IMG/VR virus record: IMGVR_UViG_3300033145_000591
Location: 1-44,863 of that record
Direction: 5' to 3' (one strand)
DNA: 44,863 nt
Source: a virus
Shown here: piece by piece, positions 1-7,094 of the stretch
Numbering within the stretch: the stretch's first letter is position 1
Layout: every line of letters begins with the position of its first letter
Notes under the pieces: generated by a model
Told to the model about the DNA's origin: nothing
Database searches by the model: none
What the model saw: only the letters and a program-made list of their open reading frames with translations
Position numbers and translations under genes: made by a program

Positions 1-114
1 GATACCTTTTTTGTTGGGGTCTCCATATAATCAAGGGCAGCCTTTTTGTCCCTTTCTTTTTTGGTATCCCTTAAAACAACTTTCCTTGCCCCAACTGTTA
101 CAATTCTTCCTTCT
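1..114. repeat. Terminal redundancy, left copy (circular-assembly overlap)
   Basis: These 114 bases are identical to 44750-44863. The portal reading frame continues unbroken through the overlap, so the molecule is circular or circularly permuted with a unit length of 44,749 bp. It may be an assembly overlap or a true terminal repeat; the sequence alone cannot tell. Confidence 0.95.
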
Positions 115-842
115 TCAAAATAATCAAGTATCTCAACTTCCCCTGTCTCTGGGTCAATCAGATCAACACCGGTCAACTTCCCAATATTCGCAAGCCTTTC
201 TTTTACCTTGTGCTCGTAATCGGGGACAGTATCTCCTTTGATTAAATCTACGTTTCTATAGACTCCTTCTTTTTCAAGTTCTTTAAGATCATCCCAATAA
301 TGGATGCTACGTTTAATGGCAAATTTGGCTCTTGTAAGTCTTTTGGCTGCTGGGTCAGGGAATATATCTTGGTAATCTTCGCAATCGAAGTTGAGTCCAT
401 CGAATTGCCAATTAGTGGTATTAAACCTTGGAGTAACTGAGAGATAGGATGTCCCGTAGACAAGGTTCTGTTTGACAAAGTCAGTGAACTCAATGAAAAA
501 TTCTCTATCTGGATTTTGGAGAAGAACACCTATCACCTGTTGTAATTGTTTTGCTATTCTTAAATCTGCTTCTTCTGTTGGAACAATAGCTATTATCGGC
601 TGAACAGCAAAGAGTTGCTGCATTATCTTTGCAGTCAATACCTCTACCATCGTGAAAGTAAGCCTGTCCTTCACATTATGCTTGTAGGGGTATTCTGCCT
701 TATCCCTGAAAAACCTGTATCTTTTATACCAGGTTTCTGCATTATCATGCCATGTCTTACAATAACTCTCTGACCTGTTAAATCTCTCTATAACAAGTTT
801 AAGAGTATCAAGGTCTTTTTCTGATACCTTTGCTTTTGCCAC
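1..842 (-). CDS. Portal protein, N-terminal part (gene cut by the window edge)
   Basis: This is the N-terminal half of the dodecameric portal that sits at the capsid vertex and passes DNA. The frame starts at GTG 842 (peptide VAKAKVSEKDLDTLKL) and is open to base 3. It joins, across the circle, the frame at 44863-44350 and then, after one frame change, 44452-43856. The rejoined protein would be about 578 residues, a normal portal length. The identification rests on the C-terminal part (portal-like helix and ATATG-type segment), its position before a scaffold and capsid gene, and its size. The start is preceded only by a weak GGATAAG; an in-frame TGA lies just upstream, which fixes the earliest possible start. 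Confidence 0.85.
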   Translation of the reverse strand, partial: MAKAKVSEKDLDTLKLVIERFNRSESYCKTWHDNAETWYKRYRFFRDKAEYPYKHNVKDRLTFTMVEVLTAKIMQQLFAVQPIIAIVPTEEADLRIAKQLQQVIGVLLQNPDREFFIEFTDFVKQNLVYGTSYLSVTPRFNTTNWQFDGLNFDCEDYQDIFPDPAAKRLTRAKFAIKRSIHYWDDLKELEKEGVYRNVDLIKGDTVPDYEHKVKERLANIGKLTGVDLIDPETGEVEILDYFEEGRIVTVGARKVVLRDTKKERDKKAALDYMETPTKKV

Positions 843-871
843 TCATCTTATCCACACTCACGGTATCAGCC

Positions 872-1096
872 CTATATTGCTCTCTGTCTCCCGCCCGAAG
901 GAGGTCGCCTTCTTCCCCATCCTCTCTTTAGTGCTGGGTTTACTCCTGCTGCCCCACCTATTTTTTGTGGCCTTCTTGGTGAACTTGATATTGGACTTGA
1001 TACTGGTCTTGATGGCCTTGGCGCTGGTCTTGATGGCCTTGGTGCTGGCATTCTTGGTACTGACTGCCTTGGGGACGGTCTTCTTGGTGCTCTCAT
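872..1096 (-). CDS. Small basic Pro/Arg/Ser-rich protein upstream of portal
   Basis: This 74-residue protein is built of short repeats of the type PAPRPSRP, followed by a GGAAG linker and an Arg-rich tail (GWGRRRPP). An AGGAGG Shine-Dalgarno lies 5 bases before the ATG, and the next gene downstream is the portal. The sequence has no hydrophobic core and is likely disordered and strongly positively charged. A role near packaged DNA or as an assembly co-factor is only an inference. I do not recognise a family. Confidence 0.7.
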   Translation of the reverse strand: MRAPRRPSPRQSVPRMPAPRPSRPAPRPSRPVSSPISSSPRRPQKIGGAAGVNPALKRGWGRRRPPSGGRQRAI

Positions 1097-1111
1097 TTTA
1101 ACCTCCTTTTC

Positions 1112-1273
1112 TCATTTACCCTTTGGTGATGGGTAACTCCACTCTTTCCCATCTTTAGCGGAAACAGGTATCTTCTCTGTTGGATTACCAGTTGATTTAT
1201 TACAGTCAACTGCCGCCCCACCATTATTCTCATTTGGTTGTGTTGGTTCCTGCGACCATTTTAACTCTGCCAT
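1112..1273 (-). CDS. Small hypothetical protein (53 aa)
   Basis: The ATG at 1273 is preceded by AAGGAG with 6-base spacing and overlaps the end of the amidotransferase gene by 13 bases, typical of translational coupling. The product begins MAELKWSQEPTQPNENNGG and is polar, Pro/Asn/Lys-rich and probably unstructured. It fills the space between the sugar cassette and the Pro/Arg-rich gene. Function unknown. Confidence 0.65.
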   Translation of the reverse strand: MAELKWSQEPTQPNENNGGAAVDCNKSTGNPTEKIPVSAKDGKEWSYPSPKGK

Positions 1274-2436
1274 ATTGGACTCCTTAGTTTATATTTCCCC
1301 ATTAATGTAGCTTCATCTTCAGAACATTCTAAAAAGATGTCCTCATTAACTATCTTATCACATATTTCAAAGAATGCTCGACTACTATAACCAGTTATTT
1401 TTAAGAAATCTTCCAATGCTTCTGGGTCTAGTTTATGGTCATGTGCCTTAACCCACCGTATTCCTTCATCTCTTTTAAGCCTCCCTTCTCTTATCCAACA
1501 ACTTGCCACATCCGTTACTCTTGCATGACCATACTTTGGATATTTAAGCCAAGGATGAACCAGATACCCCTTGCTATCTATCTGGTCATATTGCTCAATA
1601 TACCCCTGTCTTATCCATTCGTGTGTATCCTCAAGCGTTTTAAACCCCAATTCCCTAGCCTTTTTCATATTGTTATAACCACTCCAAGGAACATAGTAGG
1701 ATAGGTAGATGGGTGCTACCTTATGTTTGAACTGCCATGTGTTGTCGATAAGCCCAGAATTAGTCCTTTCCCACTTCCCGCTAGTTTTTGGAACACACGG
1801 TTGCATATCTTCCATTGTTATCCCATCGCCACACCAGTCCTTTAGCGGATATGGTTTAACCACATCATTGTTTACCTGTTCCAAAGCAGATGGTGTTTCC
1901 TCTGTAAACCCACCACCATATTCATAATTGATATTCTCGCCATACACTACAAGCGGGATATTCTTCTCGGTGGCCACCTGTAGAGGCCATGTGTATATAC
2001 ATCTGTCAAAGTACCATGTAGGGCTACCCAATCTCTCAAATGCCCTTCTTGTCATCTTCCTTGCAATCTCAGGGCTTATGATAAGAGATTCGATGTTACA
2101 CTGAAACGCTTTCAGCATATTAAAGAAGTTCTGTTTCCCTGTATCTGTCCAGCTATAGTTGCTGACATTAACCAAAAGAGGGTTCATCTGCATCTCCCTT
2201 TTCATCATATAAACCTGATACCAGCTATCTTTCCCGCCCGATACTGGAATAATGCAGTCATACCCACCATCATTCCTTCTGTGCTTGGTACATAGCTGTA
2301 CCAGTTCTTCATACCTCTTTGCCCAATCTATTTTCTTTTTCTTTTTAGCATTAAGGCAAGGATAACACACACCATTCTTATCAAACTTAATTCCTGGCCT
2401 TGTATCTGGCATTAAGCATTTTTTACAGTAGCGCAT
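1261..2436 (-). CDS. N-acetyl sugar amidotransferase (WbpG/PseA-like PP-loop enzyme)
   Basis: A 391-residue member of the PP-loop ATPase family that adenylates a sugar N-acetyl group and replaces it with an amidine using ammonia, as in PseA/PtmG/WbpG of nonulosonic-acid and B-band O-antigen pathways. Visible features: an N-terminal zinc-type pair CKKC (residues 4-7), a second CYPC (24-27), and the PP-loop SGGKDS at 66-71. Length matches the family. GGAGGAGTT precedes the ATG. It overlaps the NeuB gene by 25 bases, so it belongs to the same operon. Its likely substrate here is a legionaminic-acid-type sugar or its CMP form, giving an acetamidino derivative; that is inference from the neighbours. 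The ammonia-supplying glutaminase partner (HisH-like) is not in the window and would have to come from the host. Confidence 0.9.
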   Translation of the reverse strand: MRYCKKCLMPDTRPGIKFDKNGVCYPCLNAKKKKKIDWAKRYEELVQLCTKHRRNDGGYDCIIPVSGGKDSWYQVYMMKREMQMNPLLVNVSNYSWTDTGKQNFFNMLKAFQCNIESLIISPEIARKMTRRAFERLGSPTWYFDRCIYTWPLQVATEKNIPLVVYGENINYEYGGGFTEETPSALEQVNNDVVKPYPLKDWCGDGITMEDMQPCVPKTSGKWERTNSGLIDNTWQFKHKVAPIYLSYYVPWSGYNNMKKARELGFKTLEDTHEWIRQGYIEQYDQIDSKGYLVHPWLKYPKYGHARVTDVASCWIREGRLKRDEGIRWVKAHDHKLDPEALEDFLKITGYSSRAFFEICDKIVNEDIFLECSEDEATLMGKYKLRSPIWQS

Positions 2437-3089
2437 AACTCCTCCAATTCATCTGGCATGACTGATACGGGTTCATCAACACAACCTTTCTCTATCATAA
2501 AGTGTTTCTCTATTAATTCAGCACCATGAAATTTAACAGCATATATACAGTTCTGTATTCCTGTTGTATGGTCTGAATAACCCCATTTATAATCAGGGAA
2601 TAACTGTTTTCTCATATCAAGCATGAACAAATATGGATATTGCGCTGGATACTGGCATACTGTATGCATAAACGTAATCTCACACCCATCAAGCCATTTG
2701 ATAGCATTCTCTACATCGTAATTGCTGGCATTATCACTAACACTTATTATCACTGGTTTCTTTTTCTCTGCAACTGCTTCTAAAAACTTCTTATCAAACA
2801 ATCTTGGGCTTGCTATCTTGTAAGTATCAACCAGTGGTTCAAGAAAATCAATAGCACTATAGCTATGGGGGGTTGACATAAACTCAATACCAATAGCAAT
2901 ACACCGCTTTACCAGAAACGATGTATCAGCATAGGTAATATTAGGATATGGTAGTTCGTCCATTCCCTTGAATGTCTGAAACTTTACTATGTCTGCCCCT
3001 GCTTTGTGTGCAGCAGTAACCATATCAGTTGCCATAATATACTTACCACCATGATTTATGCCTGCCTCTGCTATGATTTGCATTCGCAT
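2412..3089 (-). CDS. neuB: NeuB/LegI-type nonulosonic acid synthase, short form
   Basis: This family condenses phosphoenolpyruvate with an N-acetylated hexose to form a nine-carbon sialic-type acid. Family motifs are all visible: IIAEAGINHGG at the N-terminus, VKFQTFK, FMSTPHSYSAIDFL, YKIAS, WGYSDHTTG and IEKHFM near the C-terminus. At 225 residues it is much shorter than the usual 330-350: the C-terminal antifreeze-like (SAF) domain is absent and the loops of the barrel are trimmed. In known NeuB dimers the SAF domain caps the partner's active site, so activity without it is uncertain. The start at 3089 (or 3083) follows AAGGTGG. It overlaps the 244-residue unknown gene upstream. Confidence 0.88.
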   Translation of the reverse strand: MRMQIIAEAGINHGGKYIMATDMVTAAHKAGADIVKFQTFKGMDELPYPNITYADTSFLVKRCIAIGIEFMSTPHSYSAIDFLEPLVDTYKIASPRLFDKKFLEAVAEKKKPVIISVSDNASNYDVENAIKWLDGCEITFMHTVCQYPAQYPYLFMLDMRKQLFPDYKWGYSDHTTGIQNCIYAVKFHGAELIEKHFMIEKGCVDEPVSVMPDELEELCATVKNA

Positions 3090-3805
3090 ACCACCTTTGC
3101 ATATAATTTGTTTATTGCCTGTCTGCTTCTAACGGCTGAGTAATAACGACTATTAGGATCATGGTCATAATAAATAAGAAATTCTGTATCTGGCTTTACA
3201 TTGGAATAGCCAACATACGATAGAAACATATCCTCTTTACCCCTAATAGTATCTAAAAATAAGACATCGCCTGCATCAACCTGATATAACTTTTCATTAA
3301 GCTCAACATTAATATAATTAATGGGATAGGTAATAACCCACCGCCCCCCCTTTCTCGAATACTCTGTTATTCCAATCATCTCCCTGCCATTAAGTACAGC
3401 ACTAATAACTTTTTCGGTCGTATCTAGCTCCTCATATTCAGCATCCACTTGCTTAATCTGTACCTTTTTATACAGTTTATCAGCCCCAATCTCCGTTATT
3501 GCTTCAAATCTTAATTCTGTTAGATCAATATCATCCCCAACGATTCTCACACATTTCATCTTGTCGCCATAAAATATTGTTGTAAAGGTATATGTTGGTT
3601 CAAAGAATATAGTTTGTTGATACACATCTTCGCCACCACAAGCGTGTTGAAGATACGCAGAATAGGTTAAATTCTTTCCATCATATAGATCACCCCTACA
3701 GATAATCTTCTGTCTGAATACATTTCTTTTTATCGTTTTAAGTTCTAGTGATCGATAGGCTACATAAGCAGCACAGAAGCTATTCGCAAAATCAATTAAT
3801 TTCAT
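3071..3805 (-). CDS. Unknown protein in the nonulosonic-acid operon (244 aa)
   Basis: This gene overlaps its upstream neighbour (dehydratase) by 14 bases and its downstream neighbour (NeuB) by 19, so it is co-translated with them. The protein begins MKLIDFANSFCAAYVAYR; its middle is rich in charged strands and it contains FLDTIRGKEDMFLSYVGYS. No signal peptide, membrane segment or catalytic motif I recognise is visible. The position suggests a role in making or transferring the sugar, for example as a transferase, tailoring enzyme or acceptor, but nothing in the sequence proves it. Confidence 0.8.
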   Translation of the reverse strand: MKLIDFANSFCAAYVAYRSLELKTIKRNVFRQKIICRGDLYDGKNLTYSAYLQHACGGEDVYQQTIFFEPTYTFTTIFYGDKMKCVRIVGDDIDLTELRFEAITEIGADKLYKKVQIKQVDAEYEELDTTEKVISAVLNGREMIGITEYSRKGGRWVITYPINYINVELNEKLYQVDAGDVLFLDTIRGKEDMFLSYVGYSNVKPDTEFLIYYDHDPNSRYYSAVRSRQAINKLYAKVVCECKS

Positions 3806-4724
3806 ATACCAACTCCTTCAATTCCTTCTCTGTTAGCCATCTTGTGCCATTTGAATCAGGCACATAAATGGAATCGCCTTGAACTGCTTTTGTAATCACA
3901 TAAAAATCATCTATTTCATAACAGTGTGGCATTTCTTCTGCCGATACCAGTATCTCGTAATCCCGCTCCCCTGCCCGCTTGCCGACAATCTTAACTTCCT
4001 GCCCGTCTTTCTTCATGGCACTAACTAAAGTCCCTAGCTTAAACGCTGGCATCTTTAAAATAAATGTTTCACTTCCCTTCATTTCACTTCCTGCTTTTAA
4101 AACCAAATCAACTGCCTGTGGGATAGTCATAATAAACCTTGTCATGTTCGGGTCAGTTACTTTAACCACATCATTATCAAACATCTCAAGCACAGAGCCA
4201 CTACTACCTAACACATTCCCAAACCTTACATTACAAAACTTAGTGGTATCCTTGTAATTCTCTGCGGTTACAATAAGTTTCTCCCCCATTGCTTTACTTG
4301 TACCAAGCACATTAATCGGATTAACAGCTTTATCAGTTGAGATGTTAACTACTCTATCAACATTATTTTCTCTTGCTGCTTCGATAACATTCATAGTGCC
4401 AATTACATTCGTCATAATAGCTTCAGACGGATTGCATTCGCATAAATGAACGTGCTTTAAGGCAGCAGCATGAAAGATAATATCTACGTTATTGAAGGCG
4501 AGAAGGAGGCGGGTTATATCTCTGACATCACCCTGTAAATACCTTACTAATGGTGATCCAAGAGATTCCTGAACACTATGGAGAGCATTCTCTCTGTTGT
4601 CTAGTATTCTTATCTGACGTGGCTTTAGAGATAGGACTTTTTTAACAATTCCCAACCCTATCGAGCCGCACCCGCCCGTTACTAGAATAGTCTTGTTTTG
4701 ATAGAAATTCTTTGACTGCACCAA
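3792..4724 (-). CDS. UDP-sugar 4,6-dehydratase (LegB/CapD-like, Polysacc_synt_2)
   Basis: An NAD(P)-dependent short-chain dehydrogenase that converts an activated GlcNAc to the 4-keto-6-deoxy sugar, the entry step to bacillosamine-derived sugars. Visible: Rossmann glycine motif TGGCGSIG (16-23), FHAAALKHV (84-92) and the catalytic stretch STDKAVNPINVLGTSK (129-144). The residue in the place of the usual Tyr is Leu. WbpM/CapD-type enzymes carry Met there and PseB-type carry Tyr, so this is closer to the WbpM/LegB side. At 310 residues it is compact and soluble, lacking the membrane domain of WbpM. The start is TTG 4724 (alternatively GTG 4721), 83 bases inside the aminotransferase gene. Confidence 0.88.
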   Translation of the reverse strand: MVQSKNFYQNKTILVTGGCGSIGLGIVKKVLSLKPRQIRILDNRENALHSVQESLGSPLVRYLQGDVRDITRLLLAFNNVDIIFHAAALKHVHLCECNPSEAIMTNVIGTMNVIEAARENNVDRVVNISTDKAVNPINVLGTSKAMGEKLIVTAENYKDTTKFCNVRFGNVLGSSGSVLEMFDNDVVKVTDPNMTRFIMTIPQAVDLVLKAGSEMKGSETFILKMPAFKLGTLVSAMKKDGQEVKIVGKRAGERDYEILVSAEEMPHCYEIDDFYVITKAVQGDSIYVPDSNGTRWLTEKELKELVYEIN

Positions 4725-5697
4725 TTACATAATCCTGTTCAATGGGGGTCATGGACGGATATATGGGTAGGGATAATATTCTTTTTGATATTAATGAACC
4801 ACACTCAAAATAAATCTTCGTTTCAATTCCTTTTTCTGTAAGAAATGTCTTTAACGCATCCCTTCTTGGGGTTGCGATAGTATATAGTTGATACACCGCA
4901 TAATCTCTCGACTGCGGGGTTGTTACTAAATTACCTAATTCCTCACTATACCTTTCTGCAATCATTCTTCTTAACGCAAGTATCTTATCAATTTTGTTTA
5001 GCTGAGCAATGCCAAGGGCAGCAGTTATTGAGGACATCCTGTAATTACTGCCAATAATATTCTTATCATTCCCATGATCTGACAGAAGTCTTGCAAGAGA
5101 AGCAATAGCTTGGCTATCTGTAACAATACACCCGCCTTCTCCTGTGGTTATGATTTTGTTCTGGCAAAAGCTGAACATGGCGGCTTCCCCAAACGTGCCT
5201 ACTTTTTTATCCCCGATAGCAGCACCGAAAGATTCGGCAGCATCTTCTAGCAGAATCAACCCCCGTTCACCTGCCAGTCGTTTTATCTTGTCCGTATCCC
5301 TTGCGGGATAGCCACCGTAATGAACAAGAATAATTGCCTCAGTGCCAGGCGTCATTACCCTTTCGACACTATCAGCATCCAACCCATACGTTTCACTTTC
5401 TGATTCAGCAAATACAGGGTTGCCGCCAGCCAGCCTTACAGCGTTATACGTTGCCTTGAATGTCAGTCTTGGCACTATAATATCACCAGTTAATCTGTTT
5501 GCGGTTATCAATGTTGAGAGCGCCGTTGTCCCTGAATTGAATAAGACACAGTATTTAGTGCCGATGTAACTTTTGATGTTATTTTCAAAATAACTAATTG
5601 CCCCACCCTTTGCCCATTGCAAACCCATTTTAATAACTTCTGAAATATTTTCTACATCTTCCTTATCATTAAATATCTTAAAGAGTGGTATGTTCAT
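4642..5697 (-). CDS. DegT/DnrJ/EryC1/StrS sugar aminotransferase (LegC/PseC-like)
   Basis: A PLP-dependent enzyme that aminates the 4-keto sugar. Visible: NSGTTAL (54-60, phosphate-binding), EDAAESFGA (151-159, PLP-ring Asp152) and SFCQNK (176-181) with the Schiff-base Lys181 followed by TTGEGG. Length 351 is normal. The last ~16 residues run past the normal family end and overlap the dehydratase gene by 83 bases, so the natural stop may have been lost. It is the first gene after the tRNA-like element in the direction of transcription. In the legionaminic pathway it would make the 4-amino sugar acetylated by the hexapeptide protein encoded at 5821-6126. Confidence 0.9.
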   Translation of the reverse strand: MNIPLFKIFNDKEDVENISEVIKMGLQWAKGGAISYFENNIKSYIGTKYCVLFNSGTTALSTLITANRLTGDIIVPRLTFKATYNAVRLAGGNPVFAESESETYGLDADSVERVMTPGTEAIILVHYGGYPARDTDKIKRLAGERGLILLEDAAESFGAAIGDKKVGTFGEAAMFSFCQNKIITTGEGGCIVTDSQAIASLARLLSDHGNDKNIIGSNYRMSSITAALGIAQLNKIDKILALRRMIAERYSEELGNLVTTPQSRDYAVYQLYTIATPRRDALKTFLTEKGIETKIYFECGSLISKRILSLPIYPSMTPIEQDYVIGAVKEFLSKQDYSSNGRVRLDRVGNC

Positions 5698-5711
5698 TTA
5701 ATCCTCACTGT

Positions 5712-5816
5712 TGGGCGGGGCAGGGTTCGAACCTACATTATGAGCCAGCTAAACTCAACTCAAGATATTGAGACATGCCTCGCACTTGGGTGTCTGCCAT
5801 TTTGCACCACCCGCCC
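5712..5816 (-). tRNA. tRNA-like element, anticodon arm not canonical (possible degenerate tRNA)
   Basis: On the minus strand a perfect 7-bp acceptor stem (GGGCGGG at 5816-5810 with CCCGCCC at 5719-5713), a discriminator A, and a canonical T arm (GTAGG TTCGAAC CCTGC, 5736-5720) are present. A D-arm-like segment follows the acceptor (GTG/CAC stem with a GG-containing loop, 5807-5790). The total length is 105 bases. The middle does not fold into a normal anticodon arm. One 5-bp/7-base arm (5757-5741) would give loop TTAGCTG, anticodon AGC, but leaves some 32 surplus bases before it; a second hairpin, CTCAA/TTGAG, lies in that surplus. It may be a decayed tRNA, an insertion-bearing tRNA or a tRNA-like RNA. 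No CCA is encoded. Confidence 0.5.
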
Positions 5817-5820
5817 ACAT

Positions 5821-6126
5821 TCATTTAACCACACTCCCAATAGGAATCTTTGCGTTTTCTTCTATTATGGCACCTGGTAATATCACAGTATGAGCACCAA
5901 TCTTTGCACCCTGTTTTATCTCCACACCAGCATATTTTCCTCTCTCTGTATCCTCACTATAGATAGCACAATGAGCACCAATCTGCACATTATCGTGTAT
6001 AATAACTCCATAACCAGCCTGGATATAGGTAAAACACCCAATATCCACGTTATTACCCAATATAAGATTCTCTGGATATGACACAACCCAATTCCATTTT
6101 GTTGGTTTAAGATGTTTTATCTTCAT
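5821..6126 (-). CDS. Small hexapeptide-repeat (left-handed beta-helix) acyltransferase, LegH-like
   Basis: This 101-residue protein shows hexapeptide periodicity (LGNNVDIG, IHDNVQIGAHCAIYS, IKQGAKIGAHTVILPGA, EENAKIPIGS), the mark of trimeric left-handed beta-helix acetyltransferases. Such enzymes N-acetylate the 4-amino sugar in the bacillosamine and legionaminic routes (PglD, LegH). It is about half the usual size: the N-terminal UDP-sugar-binding domain of PglD-type enzymes is missing, so the nucleotide-sugar specificity cannot be judged. It lies in the sugar cassette, overlapping its upstream neighbour by 20 bases. An O-acetyltransferase role is also possible. Confidence 0.82.
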   Translation of the reverse strand: MKIKHLKPTKWNWVVSYPENLILGNNVDIGCFTYIQAGYGVIIHDNVQIGAHCAIYSEDTERGKYAGVEIKQGAKIGAHTVILPGAIIEENAKIPIGSVVK

Positions 6127-6301
6127 CTAATTTACCGCCATATATCATAAAATCTGTAAGTTTCTTTAGTAGAAATGCTTTTACCGCTGGATTTTCAGGA
6201 TAAATCCACTTAGCTATCTTCACAAAAAGATTAGATAGTTTCCAGCGCAGTTGATACCACTTGGGTTTTTCTTTAGCTATCACATCATAAGTTTTAATCA
6301 T
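6107..6301 (-). CDS. Small unknown protein in the sugar cassette (64 aa)
   Basis: Begins MIKTYDVIAKEKPKWYQLRW; basic and aromatic-rich, with an amphipathic helix in the middle (NLFVKIAKWIYPENPAVKAF). It overlaps the epimerase gene upstream by 8 bases and the acyltransferase gene downstream by 20. No known family seen. The tight packing argues that it is translated. Confidence 0.6.
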   Translation of the reverse strand: MIKTYDVIAKEKPKWYQLRWKLSNLFVKIAKWIYPENPAVKAFLLKKLTDFMIYGGKLDEDKTS

Positions 6302-7094
6302 CTAACGTCTTTAATATCTTTATAATGTTATCGCTTGCATTAGGGATTGTCATGTCAGCATGTTTACTTTCCCTGTCTTTATTCCTCTCCCCAATCATTA
6401 TAATCTGCTCTGGTTTTAAAAGAAACCGTGCCTCGTAGAATGCAGATGATGAGTTGGTAAAAAATCTATTGCAGTTTTTGAGTAACCCAAGAAATTTTGG
6501 GCGTTCTTGATTTGCCAAGTTTGCATGAGGCCACCCATCCCAATAATAATCACCATTTGAATATATCCATAGATAATTATCACCATGAATTCTATTGTGA
6601 ATTTCCTGCAAATCATTAATTCTTTTATCAACTATAGAGGGTGAATTATATAATACTAGGGTATATTTGTATTTAGGCACTATGCTCTCATCAATCTCCC
6701 AATTATCCAGCATTACGTTTCCTACTACACGGGCATTCGGCTTTACTTCAACGGCGGCACAATAATCATAAACCCTACTCATCGCCTCATTATTAGTACA
6801 TAACTGCATCATGCTCATGTGGGTAATCGCCCATCTGTAAACCTCATCATGTGTGCCTTGTGATACCTCCCCTGCCCATAGGTGGATTATGGGTTTCCCC
6901 CCCCCCCACCATTCCAAACAATATTCAAAGGTTTCCTTCCGATCTCCACAAGCAATAATGTGAGTTGCATAAGTAGGCCCATAGTGTAGGTAGTCGGGAG
7001 CATACATTCCCTCTTTCATCAACTTCTCTTTCAGCAAACTTACCGCACCATCGCTTGCCCTGTTAAAGCTGGCTAAAAATATTTTCGGCATCAT
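6294..7094 (-). CDS. UDP-GlcNAc 2-epimerase-like (hydrolysing; NeuC/LegG family), short form
   Basis: Family landmarks: ACGDRKETF, HLWAGEVSQGTHDEVYRWAI (compare the GGExTxGxxDExxRxAI motif), VVGNVMLDN and TNSSSAFYEA. In nonulosonate routes this family hydrolyses the UDP-sugar and inverts C2 to give the free manno-configured substrate of NeuB. I chose ATG 7094 because AAGGA lies six bases upstream; an in-frame ATG at 7115 lacks such a site. The protein is 266 residues, about 100 shorter than typical NeuC/LegG, mostly at the N-terminus. The codons for Trp-Trp-Gly-Gly-Gly contain an unbroken run of 11 G (6897-6907), a likely slippage site. Confidence 0.82.
   Translation of the reverse strand: MMPKIFLASFNRASDGAVSLLKEKLMKEGMYAPDYLHYGPTYATHIIACGDRKETFEYCLEWWGGGKPIIHLWAGEVSQGTHDEVYRWAITHMSMMQLCTNNEAMSRVYDYCAAVEVKPNARVVGNVMLDNWEIDESIVPKYKYTLVLYNSPSIVDKRINDLQEIHNRIHGDNYLWIYSNGDYYWDGWPHANLANQERPKFLGLLKNCNRFFTNSSSAFYEARFLLKPEQIIMIGERNKDRESKHADMTIPNASDNIIKILKTLDD
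6897..6907 (-). repeat. Homopolymer tract G(11) inside the epimerase gene
   Basis: Eleven consecutive C on the plus strand (G on the coding strand) lie within the epimerase reading frame. The frame is intact at this length. Tracts this long change length by polymerase slippage in bacteria that use phase variation. Other runs noticed in the genome are 7-8 bases long. It is also a place where sequencing length errors occur. Confidence 0.85.

Noticed and set aside
877-1101. Plus-strand open frame opposite the Pro/Arg-rich gene
   Set aside because: It is the hydrophobic mirror of the repetitive minus-strand gene, has no Shine-Dalgarno site and runs against the operon.
5741-5757. Reading CTCATAA in the tRNA-like element as a Met anticodon loop
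   Set aside because: The bases beside it do not form a 5-bp stem and there would be no room for a variable loop before the T arm.
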